64,000 nt of DNA from Didemnitutus sp047777955 (GTDB taxonomy: Bacteria > Verrucomicrobiota > Verrucomicrobiia > Opitutales > Opitutaceae), in assembly GCF_047777955.1 (NCBI RefSeq), contig NZ_CP180537.1, forward strand, positions 2,418,001 through 2,482,000. The letters run 5' to 3'. The translations under genes and the position numbers were made by a program. How positions within the stretch are numbered: position 1 is the first letter of the stretch; every line of letters starts with the position of its first letter. The notes beneath the pieces were generated by a model. That model saw only the letters and a program-made list of their open reading frames with translations. It searched no databases and was not told the DNA's origin. This document shows positions 47,606 through 55,891 of this stretch, in pieces.

Positions 47606-48973
47606 GTGTTCGACTTTCTCCTCTCCGAAGAAAAAAAGATGCGGCGCCACGCCGCGAACTGGCTCGAGGTCGCCGAGCGCGTCTACAACTTCCGCCGCGA
47701 CCAGCTCCCCGCTGCCCAGGTGCAGCAGCTCGTTGCCGCCACCGGCGACCTCAAGCTGCGCCTCAAGGACAAGGCCGACGCCTCGAAGCTCAAGATGGCG
47801 ATCGAGAAGCTCGAGGACGTCCTCCGCCAGACCGGCGGGCGCATCTACCCGACTTCCTCGCTGGTCGAGAACGTGGAGTTTTTCCTCGTCGCGGCGATCG
47901 TGATCCTCGGCCTGCGCGCGTATTTCGTGCAGCCGTTCAAGATCCCGACCAACTCGATGTGGCCGACCTACTACGGCATGACGCACGAGCTGTTCAAGGC
48001 CGGCGAGGAACCCGGCGCGCTCGCCCGGGCCGGCCGCTTTCTCGCCTTCGGCGCCACGCACTACGAGGTGAAGGCGCCCGCCGACGGCGAGGTGATGGTG
48101 CCGGTCGTGCAATACGTGAACGGCGAATTCGGCATGCCTTACTCGCTGCGGCCGGGTCGCCTCTTCGGCGTGATTCCGACGACGCGGCGCGAATACACTT
48201 TCGCCGTGGACAACACGCCGGTGACGCTCGAGACGCCCGGCGACTTCGGTTTCGAGCGCGTGCTCGACGAGGCCTTCGGCACCGGCCGACCGGCGCGTTT
48301 CACCGCCACCCTGCGCGAGCAGCTGCGCCGCCATCCGGCGCCCGACTCGTCGAGTCTCTACCTCTCCGCCGGCGGTCGCGAGGTCGAGCGCCGCGTCTTC
48401 TGGTTGCCCATCGGCAAGCGCGTCCGCAAGGGCGAGGCGATCGTCTCCTTCGACATCCTGACCGGCGACCTGCTCTTCGTCGACCGCGTCACCTACAATT
48501 TCTTCCCGCCCAAGGTCGGGCAGGGCTTCGTCTTCAAGACCGAGAACATCGATTCGCCGGACATGAAGGACCGGAACACCGGCGAGCAGATCCGCCAATA
48601 CTACATCAAGCGCCTCGTCGGCACGCCCGGCGACAAGCTGGAGATCCGCACTCCGCGCTCCGTCCGCGATGGCGGCGACGCGCTCGCCGACTCCGGCGGC
48701 CAGCTCGTGCGCAACGGCGCCCCCATCAGCGGCGCCGACGCCTTCGTCGCCAATTCCGAGAAGCGCGGCCTCTACCGCGGCTACACGAACATCGGCCTGC
48801 TCGGCGTGGGTAAGGTGGCCGAGGTGCCGGCGAATTCCTTCATGGCGCTGGGCGACAATTCGCCCGACAGCGCCGATAGCCGCTACTGGGGCTTCGTTCC
48901 CGACAAGGACGTCGTCGGCAAGCCGCTCTTCATCTACTACCCGCTGACGCGCCGCTGGGGCCTGGCCAAGTAG
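47606..48973 (+). CDS. lepB: Signal peptidase I with a long insertion
   Basis: 455 residues from GTG 47606. An N-terminal charged coiled-coil segment precedes one membrane helix (EFFLVAAIVILGLRAYFVQP). Catalytic Ser117 lies in KIPTNSMWPT and general-base Lys335 in YYIKRLVGTPGDKLEI. C-terminal boxes GDNSPDSADSRYWGFVP and VGKPLFIYYPLTRRWG are present. In E. coli the Ser-Lys gap is about 55 residues; here it is 218, because of a large beta-rich insertion. The enzyme cleaves signal peptides at the membrane. Third gene of fabD-lepA-lepB. Confidence 0.93.
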   Translation: MFDFLLSEEKKMRRHAANWLEVAERVYNFRRDQLPAAQVQQLVAATGDLKLRLKDKADASKLKMAIEKLEDVLRQTGGRIYPTSSLVENVEFFLVAAIVILGLRAYFVQPFKIPTNSMWPTYYGMTHELFKAGEEPGALARAGRFLAFGATHYEVKAPADGEVMVPVVQYVNGEFGMPYSLRPGRLFGVIPTTRREYTFAVDNTPVTLETPGDFGFERVLDEAFGTGRPARFTATLREQLRRHPAPDSSSLYLSAGGREVERRVFWLPIGKRVRKGEAIVSFDILTGDLLFVDRVTYNFFPPKVGQGFVFKTENIDSPDMKDRNTGEQIRQYYIKRLVGTPGDKLEIRTPRSVRDGGDALADSGGQLVRNGAPISGADAFVANSEKRGLYRGYTNIGLLGVGKVAEVPANSFMALGDNSPDSADSRYWGFVPDKDVVGKPLFIYYPLTRRWGLAK

Positions 48974-48995
48974 GGCCGCGGCGGCGCGCGCGAAG

Positions 48996-49495
48996 TCAGC
49001 GGAAACCGGCCAGCGCGGCTCGCGGGCGGGCCGGCTTGGACGTCCGCGCCGGGCGCGGCGCGATCGGCACGACCAGCACGGGGCAGGGGCCTTGCGCATC
49101 AGGCCGTGGGTCACGCTGCCAACCAGCATCTCGTAGGCGGCGGTGTGGCCGTGGGAGCCGACGACGATGTAGTCCGGTCGCGCCAGCTTTGCCACGCGCA
49201 GGATCGTCGGCACGGCGGCGCCCGTGTGCAGGATAATCTTCGTGTCCGGGACGCGCTTCTGAAACCAGTGTCCGAGCGCCTTCATGCGCTCGGCGGTGCG
49301 GCGCCGGGTGTTGCCCGCCAGCGTCGCGACCTCGAAGGTCGACAGCGCGTAGTAGGAGTTCACCAGCGGGTCGGTCTCGACGGCGTGCAGGAGCAGCAGG
49401 CGGGCATCGAGCGCGAGGGCAAGGTCGCGCGCGGCGTTGCAGACTTGGACGGTGGCATTGGAAAGGTCCACCGGGACCAGGATCTTCTTTTTCAT
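48996..49495 (-). CDS. Universal stress protein (UspA family), one-base frameshift
   Basis: About 166 residues after repair. Start MKKKILVPVDLSNATVQVCN, ARDLALALDARLLLLHAVET, and the ATP-binding end YIVVGSHGHTAAYEMLVGSV. The last part breaks near the G4 runs at 49080-49089 (plus strand); one added base gives KAPCPVLVVPIAP, the canonical Usp ending, with a stop at 48996. It overlaps the phosphoribosyltransferase gene as ATGA. Last of four genes of an apparent stress operon. Confidence 0.82.
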
Positions 49496-50180
49496 GTCGG
49501 TTCCTCCTCGATGTGACCGTGGCCGAAGGGCTGGGCCCGGAGCAGGGCCAGCACCGCGTCGTCGGTCGTCGGCGAAAAATCCTGATAGAAGCTTCCGACG
49601 GCGAACAAGTGGTCCGGTTCGAGCACGACCACCACGTCGTCCGCCTCGCACCGCAGCAGCGCGAGGGATTCCCGGGCGGCGACCGGGGCGGCCACCACCA
49701 CGCGCGCTGCTCCGCGCCAGCGCGCGGCCTGGACCGCGGCCCGCATCGTCGCGCCGGTGGCGATGCCGTCGTCGACGATGATCACGTTCGCGTCGCGGAG
49801 GGAGAGCAGGGGCGCGCCCAGCGGATCATGTGCTCGCGGTGCGCGAGCTCGACGCGCTCGCGCGCCACCACGTGCCCGATGCTGCTGGGCGAGAGGTCGA
49901 AGGATCGGATCACGTCCGCGTTGTGGATCTCCACGCCGCCGCTGGCCAAGGCGCCGAAGGCGATTTCTTCGTCGCCGGGAACACCCAGCTTGCGGACGAC
50001 GAGCACGTCGAGCGGACACTGCAGTTTCTCCGCGATGACGACAGCGACCGGCACGCCGCCCCGAGGGAGACCCAACACTATCGCCGAACTTGGCGGCGTT
50101 GTCGCACGCAGGCGGCTGGCAAGAAGCTCGCCGGCGTGGTGCCGGTCGCGAAAGACCTGAGTGGAAAGAGTGCCCTTCAT
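49492..50180 (-). CDS. Phosphoribosyltransferase family protein, one-base frameshift
   Basis: About 229 residues after repair, from ATG 50180 (MKGTLSTQVFRDRHHAGELL). Type I PRTase features: LGLPRGGVPVAVVIAEKL, KLGVPGDEEIAFGALA and the PRPP-binding loop VIIVDDGIATGATMRAA. The frame breaks at the G4 run 49809-49812 (plus strand); one added base joins IRWARP to LLSLRDANV. Such PRTases occur beside dienelactone-hydrolase-like and Usp genes; the acceptor base is unknown. Confidence 0.8.
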
Positions 50181-50572
50181 GGCAGGGGGGCGGCGGAGAA
50201 GACGGCGCGCGTCCGCCGCGGTTGCTGCGCTCTCGGGTTGACCCGGACCCAGAGCCAGTGGGGCTGGCCGGCGTGGTGGAAGCGCACGAGCGAGAAACAT
50301 CCGCGTAGCTTCGCCCCGTGCAGGACGGCCACGATCTGGCGCGACGTCCATTTGCGGATCTCGGCCGGTCCGGCGTCCCAGCAGTCGGCGAAGCTCTCGG
50401 GCGCCTCGATGCCGTTTACCAGCTCGATGGCCAGGTGGCGTTCATGCGGATGCAGGAGCGGACCGTGTGGGATGCTCCAGATCTTGCGCTGGTCATCGAG
50501 CGACAGCTCCAGCGTCCACGCCGGACGCGGACGGATGCGATGCAGGAGGCGAAAATGCGGGTAGAGATTCAT
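50177..50572 (-). CDS. LigD 3'-phosphoesterase-like domain protein, catalytic residues lost
   Basis: 131 residues. By eye it follows the DNA-ligase-D phosphoesterase (LigD N) pattern: LELSLDDQRKIWSIPHGPLL matches the LELDGVLKSWAVPKGPSLD region, and AVLHGAKLRGCFSLVRF matches the FELHGEKLKGRWALVR region. In an ungapped alignment the metal and catalytic His, His, Asp and Arg of the HDATRLHYDFRLE motif fall on Arg12, Ala18, Thr20 and Glu22. It would thus be a catalytically dead or repurposed copy. It is coupled by ATGA overlaps to both neighbours. Assignment from memory of the motif. Confidence 0.6.
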   Translation of the reverse strand: MNLYPHFRLLHRIRPRPAWTLELSLDDQRKIWSIPHGPLLHPHERHLAIELVNGIEAPESFADCWDAGPAEIRKWTSRQIVAVLHGAKLRGCFSLVRFHHAGQPHWLWVRVNPRAQQPRRTRAVFSAAPLP

Positions 50573-51300
50573 GAGGCGGAGGAAAGGGCGGCGACAGCCG
50601 GCGGCGTGGCGGCGCGCAGGCCGGAGGTCGGTGGCAGGGACGGAACGAGGTGGGTCTGGAACCAGCCGGCGGCCAGGTCCGCCACGCGCGGTATCGCACC
50701 GGGTTCCTCGAAGCGGTGGGTCGCGTGCGGGATGACTTCGAGGTGCTTCTCGCACTGCATGGCGGCGAAGGCGGCGCGGTTGCCCTGCAGGCCCGCATCG
50801 TCCCAGCCCCCGACGAGCAGCAGCGTGGGCGCGAGGGTCCGGCGCAGGGCGTCGCCCGTGAGATCAGGGCGTCCGCCGCGGGAGACCACCGCATCGATGA
50901 CTTCCGGCAGTTCGGCGGCGACGTGGATGGCCGCGGTGGCGCCGGTGCTGGCGCCGAAGAGGCCGAGGCGCAGGCCGCGCGTTTCCGGTCGTTGCTGCAG
51001 CCAGCGGATGGTTGCAATCAGGCGGCGCGCGAGGAACGGCACGTCGTGGCGGAGTCGCGGCTCGATGCATTCCTGCGCTTCCTCGGCGCGCGTGAGCAGG
51101 TTGAAGAGGAAAGTGGCGAAGCCGACGGCCTGGAGGTGCGCGGCGACATCGCAATTGCGATAGGTGTGCCGCGTGCTGCCGCTGCCGTGCGCGAAAATCA
51201 CCAGACCACGGGCCGCGGCCGGGATGGTCAGTTCGGCTTCGAGCCGGACTCCGCGCAAATCGAGTTCCAGCTCCGTGCCGGGGCCAAGATCGGTTTTCAT
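50569..51300 (-). CDS. Alpha/beta hydrolase (dienelactone-hydrolase-like)
   Basis: 243 residues from ATG 51300. Oxyanion region VIFAHGSGSTRHTYRN, nucleophile elbow GLFGASTGATAAIH (GxSxG), acid in LLLVGGWDDAGL, and His in VIPHATHRFEEPG. No signal peptide. First gene of the four-gene leftward unit (hydrolase, LigD-like, PRTase, Usp), all joined by 4-nt overlaps. The substrate is unknown. Confidence 0.87.
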   Translation of the reverse strand: MKTDLGPGTELELDLRGVRLEAELTIPAAARGLVIFAHGSGSTRHTYRNCDVAAHLQAVGFATFLFNLLTRAEEAQECIEPRLRHDVPFLARRLIATIRWLQQRPETRGLRLGLFGASTGATAAIHVAAELPEVIDAVVSRGGRPDLTGDALRRTLAPTLLLVGGWDDAGLQGNRAAFAAMQCEKHLEVIPHATHRFEEPGAIPRVADLAAGWFQTHLVPSLPPTSGLRAATPPAVAALSSAS

Positions 51301-51738
51301 GGGCGGTTGAGGGTTGCAGGCCGCGGGGCGCATCAGACCGGGGACCGGAGCGAGGTGAGGCCGGACGGATGACAAGCGGACGCGGGCTGCAGGTTCATGA
51401 ATGACGGAGGGTTTTCCGCCAACCGCGCGGGCGCGACGAGGCGACCCGTGCGGTCGCTGGGGGAATTATCGTCCTCGCAACGAGCGAACGCTGCGCAGGA
51501 ATTGGGAAATCTCGCTGCGCATTCCTTGAAGTTCCCAGGACCAGCTCAGGCGATCAGTGGGGCTAGCATGACCACGGATTTCCCTGTGATATAACGCACA
51601 ATAAGCAAAGACCCTGGTAATACTTTACGGGCCTTCCATCGGGCTAGTTTCTGAGGAACTGGGCCGAAAAGGTCCGAAAATGGCCCGTAGGTCAATCCAA
51701 ATATTCTGATAGCGTCCCCCCGTCTAAAAACGCACCCG
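51301..51738. other. Host/provirus junction region without a convincing gene
   Basis: 438 bp. The first half is host-like and holds a 65-codon frame (51397-51594) with no support. From about 51,590 composition turns AT-richer. A tandem CCGAAAA repeat with 10-bp period (51664-51670 and 51674-51680) lies upstream of the first provirus gene. I see no tRNA and no clear recombination site. Confidence 0.5.
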
Positions 51739-51999
51739 ATGAAAAAGAAACAAATGAAGGTTCAGGTTGATGACGCCGTAGAGGCCAAGCTCCACTCATC
51801 AGCCGGGCGCTACGGCCTTACCGGAAATTCAATCCTCGCCGCCGCCGCCTACGAACTGGCGCGCGTGCGACCAGAGAACCTTTTCCACGCGCTTGGGCGC
51901 ATCGCTCAAGGCGAGGGCGTGGAACTGATGCCCCCGGACACCGAAGCTATCCCAGCGCCACGGAAACCGCAGCGCCGGGCGCTTCCGGCGACTACCTGA
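51739..51999 (+). CDS. Small ribbon-helix-helix-like DNA-binding protein
   Basis: 86 residues. The N-terminal MKKKQMKVQVDDAVEAKLHS strand and the following helices (YGLTGNSILAAAAYELARV) fit a ribbon-helix-helix fold, with a proline-rich basic tail. One of only two rightward genes in the provirus. Candidate regulator acting on the tandem CCGAAAA repeat 60 bp upstream (inference). Confidence 0.5.
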   Translation: MKKKQMKVQVDDAVEAKLHSSAGRYGLTGNSILAAAAYELARVRPENLFHALGRIAQGEGVELMPPDTEAIPAPRKPQRRALPATT

Positions 52000-52357
52000 C
52001 CCAGCGCAGCGAGAGCAGCGTTTGCAGCTCCTCCCACGCGTGGCGGTGTTTCCAAGCGTTCGTCGGCAGCGTGCGCCGGAACGCCGTGAGGCCCTTGCCG
52101 TGCCGCAGATAGAGCCCCAGCGCGCGCACTGACTCGGTAGAGAGCACACAGCGCGGGCGCACAACAGAGCGTAGCGCGATTCCCTCGCGCCCGATCCAAT
52201 CGAGCGTCTTTAGCAAGCGCCCGGCGTGGTTGTGTTCATCCGCGTGCAGCCGACGCATGTTGCCGTAGATCAGAACGACGGGCTCGATCAGCTGATATCG
52301 CTGGAAGTGCTCATTCGGAGCGTAGGGCGCGATTGGTTGGTTTGCGTGGTAATGCAT
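51992..52357 (-). CDS. Hypothetical protein, provirus left end
   Basis: 121 residues (MHYHANQPIAPYAPNEHFQR...), basic, rich in His, Arg and Leu, no membrane helix. It runs convergent with the ribbon-helix-helix gene (8-nt overlap) and divergent from the secreted-protein gene at 52498. No family recognised. Moderate doubt that it is a true gene. Confidence 0.4.
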   Translation of the reverse strand: MHYHANQPIAPYAPNEHFQRYQLIEPVVLIYGNMRRLHADEHNHAGRLLKTLDWIGREGIALRSVVRPRCVLSTESVRALGLYLRHGKGLTAFRRTLPTNAWKHRHAWEELQTLLSLRWVR

Positions 52358-52497
52358 ACGTCCGGCCAGCCGGCGCGCCGTCTAGCCCGTGCGGCGTTGT
52401 GCCGTCCTATCAGTCCGGCGCATTATCCCGTCAATGCCGGACCAGCGAAGGTGATTTTCGGCGTGCCTCATGCCTAGCCGAAGTTACTCACAGAGGC

Positions 52498-52965
52498 ATG
52501 AAATTCCTTCCCCTGTTTTTCGTGCTCTGCGTGGTCGCGTCCGCTACGGATTTGCGCGACGTGCGTTTCCCGTTCGGCGATGAGAAAGAGCTGTCGGCGT
52601 TCATTACCGCGACGGAGCCGCGACTGGACACCGAACAACAGCGGCGCGTCTGGCGCAACGGACTGGCGTGGATGCGTGAGCATGCGAACGAAAAAAAGGT
52701 TTCGTTCTGGCAGTGGCTGCGCGGCATGCGTGCCGACGAGGCGGTGATGTTGGGCTACATCACGCACATCAAAAAGCTGTCTGACGTAATCGAATCGCTC
52801 GCAAAAGAGGCGCGCGAGAAGGGCGGGGAAGAGGCGGCGCGGCTGAAAGCGCGCGCCGCCGAACTGAGCAAGGCTGCTGATGCACTAATGCAGGAGGTCA
52901 ACGAAGTGGCATTGCCCGCGCACAAGCACGAAAGCAGCGGCACCGCGTTGAAGCCCGGCGCTTAG
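52498..52965 (+). CDS. Exported helical protein of the provirus
   Basis: 155 residues from ATG 52498, with an AGAGG site 4 bp upstream. Short signal peptide MKFLPLFFVLCVVASA, then an all-helical, charged body (VIESLAKEAREKGGEEAARL, KARAAELSKAADALMQEVNE) likely to form a coiled coil. It is transcribed opposite to the structural genes, with stop codons overlapping the gene at 52962. It could be a host-surface or superinfection-immunity factor; unknown. Confidence 0.55.
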   Translation: MKFLPLFFVLCVVASATDLRDVRFPFGDEKELSAFITATEPRLDTEQQRRVWRNGLAWMREHANEKKVSFWQWLRGMRADEAVMLGYITHIKKLSDVIESLAKEAREKGGEEAARLKARAAELSKAADALMQEVNEVALPAHKHESSGTALKPGA

Positions 52966-53462
52966 TATTGCTCCTGATTACCGCCGCCGCCTTCGCCACG
53001 CGGAGGCGGCGTGAGCGTCGCCGGAGGAAGCGTCCCGATTTGCCAGTCCTGAATGAAGTCCGGCGTGAACCACCAGAAGCCATCCGAGCGATGCTCCCAG
53101 TATTTCCCGTCGGCGAGGATGAACTGCTTTGAGAATGCGAAGCTCCCGTCGTCATACAAGAATTCCACCGTGACGAGCAAACGCCCGTCGATGAGGTTGC
53201 GCGCCGAGTAGATTTCGCGGTAATCCGTAATCGGTCTGGTCGGCGGCTGCGGAGGCGGTGGCGGCTTGATGTCCCCCACGTCACGGATGACGACATTGCC
53301 GCCGTCTGATGACACGTCGTAAGTCCCGGTGCCGGGATTCCAGTTCATGGTGTAGCCGATCAGCGTCAGCTCCATCTGGATATCATTGACGCGACGAGCG
53401 ACCACCGGGAACGCAGGGAGCTTCACTACCTTTTCGTCATCATTTTCGACAACTACGCACAT
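52962..53462 (-). CDS. Hypothetical beta-rich provirus protein
   Basis: 166 residues. An N-terminal beta part (MELTLIGYTMNWNPGTGTYD), a poly-proline hinge (KPPPPPQPPTRPITDY) and a second part with aromatic strands (KYWEHRSDGFWWFTPDFIQD), ending in a Gly-rich tail. Last gene of the leftward structural run. The hinge between two beta parts suggests a virion or host-contact protein; no family recognised. Confidence 0.5.
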   Translation of the reverse strand: MCVVVENDDEKVVKLPAFPVVARRVNDIQMELTLIGYTMNWNPGTGTYDVSSDGGNVVIRDVGDIKPPPPPQPPTRPITDYREIYSARNLIDGRLLVTVEFLYDDGSFAFSKQFILADGKYWEHRSDGFWWFTPDFIQDWQIGTLPPATLTPPPRGEGGGGNQEQY

Positions 53463-53510
53463 ATTTTTATCTTTCGTTTTTGGGTTATTTCGCTGCGTGG
53501 ATGCAGCAAA

Positions 53511-54197
53511 TCAGGGAAGCGGGCGAAGTAGCCCGAGCTTCTGCGCGGCGTAGAATGCGAGAGGTAGACCGAGGATAAGGAGCCAGAGCGGATTATCTCC
53601 GACAAGCACCAAGAACACTCCGCACCCGGCGACTTTGAGGAACACGAGCGGATATCCGGTTTCCTTGTGCGTGACGCCGTAGAGCCAGCCGCCCGCGCCG
53701 ACGACGATGCAGATCCAGCCGAGCCAGCGCGTCGCGGGCCACCCAGACGCGGCGGAAGCGGCGCGAATGAGCGGCGCTGCGTCTTGATGCTGGCCAATCG
53801 TCGTCGTCACTTTCTCGTGAACGTAGCGCGGGCGCGGCGGCGTGACGCCTCGATCGCCAGCGGGCCGCGGCACGTCACGTGACGCCACGTCGGAACGCGG
53901 AGCCTGGTCAGTCACCCGTGACGCACCTGGCGTGACAGGACCTGGCTCGGTCACGCCGGCGATGTCACGTGACCCGCCGGCGGGCTCGCTCGGCCGCTGA
54001 GTCACGTCGTCGAAATACTCAATCGTGCGCTCGCTCTGTTGCGTGCTCGGCGCGGCTGAGTTGCCGGGACCAACGAGACTCGCGCCCGCACCTGACGCGC
54101 GCCCGGGCGTCTGCGCTTCGACGACGCGGCCCGGATTCGTGCACGAGGAAAACGCGGCAACGAACAGCGCGGCTACGATGAAAAGCACGCGGCTCAT
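53511..54197 (-). CDS. Predicted lipoprotein with C-terminal membrane helices
   Basis: 228 residues. Signal with lipobox-like AAFSSC (Cys19), a long low-complexity Pro/Ser/Arg stretch, then three hydrophobic segments (WLGWICIVVGAGGWLYGV, YPLVFLKVAGCGVFLVLVG, NPLWLLILGLPLAFYAAQ). Its ATG overlaps the stop of the holin-like gene (ATGA). A lipoprotein directly after a holin recalls spanin-type lysis proteins, but the extra helices are atypical. Confidence 0.5.
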   Translation of the reverse strand: MSRVLFIVAALFVAAFSSCTNPGRVVEAQTPGRASGAGASLVGPGNSAAPSTQQSERTIEYFDDVTQRPSEPAGGSRDIAGVTEPGPVTPGASRVTDQAPRSDVASRDVPRPAGDRGVTPPRPRYVHEKVTTTIGQHQDAAPLIRAASAASGWPATRWLGWICIVVGAGGWLYGVTHKETGYPLVFLKVAGCGVFLVLVGDNPLWLLILGLPLAFYAAQKLGLLRPLP

Positions 54198-54355
54198 TTC
54201 CGTTTGTCCCTCCGAAAGTGCACATGCTGGCGCACGAGATAGGCGACGGTGAGCACGCCAGCGACGACGCCGATTGCGTCATTGAGCTGGGAAAGGGTGA
54301 ACGTGGAGAGCGTGCCGAGGAAGCCCAGCAGTGGCGTTTTCGGATCGGTGGGCAT
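54194..54355 (-). CDS. Holin-like 53-residue membrane protein
   Basis: Frame starting MPTDPKTPLLGFLGTLSTFT, then LNDAIGVVAGVLTVAYLVRQ and a basic tail HVHFRRDKRK. One clear helix preceded by an amphipathic one, with the short size and charged C-terminus usual for class II/III holins. It overlaps both neighbours (TAATG with the upstream gene, ATGA with the downstream one), strong evidence that it is a real gene. Confidence 0.6.
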   Translation of the reverse strand: MPTDPKTPLLGFLGTLSTFTLSQLNDAIGVVAGVLTVAYLVRQHVHFRRDKRK

Positions 54356-54723
54356 TAGTCGGCTTGGCGCGGACGGTTGGCGCTCGCGAGGAACGTGAAG
54401 TAGAGCACGGCGACGACGGCGAGAATGCCGAACGTGAAACCGAGCACGGGCTTCGCGTTGTTCGCGGTCTCAGTGACGAAATCGCCCCACGCGAAATCGG
54501 TGTTGTCGAGCGCGGCGTAGTTCTTGGCGGCGGTTTGCGCGGCGCGGTTCAGCGTCTCTTGCGTGAAGCTCTGCGGATACTTCAACACTTCCGCCGCGAG
54601 TTCCTTCACGTAGTTGGTGCGCTGTTCGTAGCTCATTTGGTTCGTCTCGGGCAGTCCGAGACGGGCGCGAACGTTGCGCGCGGCGGTGCGCAGATTCAGC
54701 GCGTTGTTTGCTTCGGTGACCAT
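54355..54723 (-). CDS. Provirus protein with C-terminal membrane helix
   Basis: 122 residues from ATG 54723. A helical soluble part (YEQRTNYVKELAAEVLKYPQ, RAAQTAAKNYAALDNTDFAW) and one C-terminal helix (PVLGFTFGILAVVAVLYFTF), ending in a polar tail. 4 bp downstream of the spike-like gene. Fits a virion membrane protein. Confidence 0.55.
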   Translation of the reverse strand: MVTEANNALNLRTAARNVRARLGLPETNQMSYEQRTNYVKELAAEVLKYPQSFTQETLNRAAQTAAKNYAALDNTDFAWGDFVTETANNAKPVLGFTFGILAVVAVLYFTFLASANRPRQAD

Positions 54724-54727
54724 GACG

Positions 54728-55891
54728 TCAGGTGTTGGAGAGGACGCGGCCCCACGTGAGGCGGAAAACGAGTTCCAGCGTGTGCGCCGAGTCCTTGGTT
54801 TCGGCTGCGTTGAGAAGGACGCGGAAAATGCGGTCGATGACCCCCGCGCCACCCGTCACGACCAGCGAGCGAATCGCGTTGGAGTTTCCCTCAGCGATGG
54901 CGAACGTGCCGCGAAAGGTGCGCGTAAACGTGCCGGTGACGTAGGTGTCAGGGTTGAGCGTCTTGTTTCCGACTGAGCCACTGAACGTGAGTGTCGTGCT
55001 CGTCTGCGCGACAAGCGCCGTGGTGTCCGTCGACAGGTTGATGGTTTTCGCCAATGACGGCTCGAACACCTGTTGCCCCTGCACCGCCGTGGAGCCGTCG
55101 CCGTTCACAAATGAGATCGCGCGCGCGAAGTTCGTTGAGATGCTTTCCGCGTTGTAGTTCCCGTCCTGACTCCACCCGGCAACGACGTTGGTGTAGGCCG
55201 TAGACGCTTGCGGCGTGACCGTGAGAGTGAGTGTGACGATGACCTTGAGCTGTTGCCCGGCGGCGAGCGAGATGCCGCCCGAGATGATGTCGCGGCCGAA
55301 GAGGTTGGCCCCCGGGGTGGCGGTGTAGCTCCAGCCGATTTCATTGTAGACGATGGGCGACGCCTCGGCGGAAAAGATGATCGTCCGCTTGTTGACCATG
55401 CTCCCGAGGGAGTAGGTGAGTCCGTTGTCGCCCGAGTCCACGCCATAGGAGTTACTGCGCTTCACCTCGGCGGCGTGCGCCGTCTGGTTGACATACCAGA
55501 CCGTGCCCTCGCTGGCGGCGACAGTGCCGGCGACGGACACCGTGACATTCTGCGTGTCCGTGAATGCCGTGATGTAGCACTCCTCTCCGGAATCGAACTT
55601 GAACAGACGGCCAACGTCGTCGGCCGCGAAAAAGCCGGCGCTGGCCGTGACAGTCGAGCCCGCGCGCGTGAACGTGATGGCGCCGCTGTCGCGCTTCACC
55701 GGCGTTGTGCCGGTGCCGACGACGGCGTAGCTGAACAGATCGCACCAGCGCTGCGATGCGACGAGGTTCAGCCCTTGGTCGAGAATCAGGTTCCGCTTTC
55801 GCGCGCGGCGCTCAACGACGCGGCCGCGCTCTAACACGGCCAGCTCGTAATGGACGCACGCGCCGATGCCGACGCCTGGCACGTCACGCAT
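54728..55891 (-). CDS. Spike or receptor-binding-like protein
   Basis: 387 residues from ATG 55891, chosen because it overlaps the preceding stop by 8 nt; an ATG at 55966 would overlap by 83 nt. The early motif RKRNLILDQGLNLVASQRWC followed by VVGTGTTPVKR is the kind seen in phage fibre and adhesin proteins. The rest is beta-rich and Thr/Ser/Gly-rich (KVIVTLTLTVTPQASTAYTN). Largest structural protein of the element; likely a vertex spike. Inference from composition, size and position. Confidence 0.5.
   Translation of the reverse strand: MRDVPGVGIGACVHYELAVLERGRVVERRARKRNLILDQGLNLVASQRWCDLFSYAVVGTGTTPVKRDSGAITFTRAGSTVTASAGFFAADDVGRLFKFDSGEECYITAFTDTQNVTVSVAGTVAASEGTVWYVNQTAHAAEVKRSNSYGVDSGDNGLTYSLGSMVNKRTIIFSAEASPIVYNEIGWSYTATPGANLFGRDIISGGISLAAGQQLKVIVTLTLTVTPQASTAYTNVVAGWSQDGNYNAESISTNFARAISFVNGDGSTAVQGQQVFEPSLAKTINLSTDTTALVAQTSTTLTFSGSVGNKTLNPDTYVTGTFTRTFRGTFAIAEGNSNAIRSLVVTGGAGVIDRIFRVLLNAAETKDSAHTLELVFRLTWGRVLSNT

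Noticed and set aside
51397..51594. 65-codon frame in the host/provirus gap
   Set aside because: No ribosome site, no domain-like composition and no overlap with neighbours.
51580..51620. dif-like XerCD recombination site near the provirus left end (GTGCGTTATAT region)
   Set aside because: Only one arm is loosely similar (about 7 of 11 positions) and the second arm does not match. Kept only as a reason to examine the junction when the other end is known.
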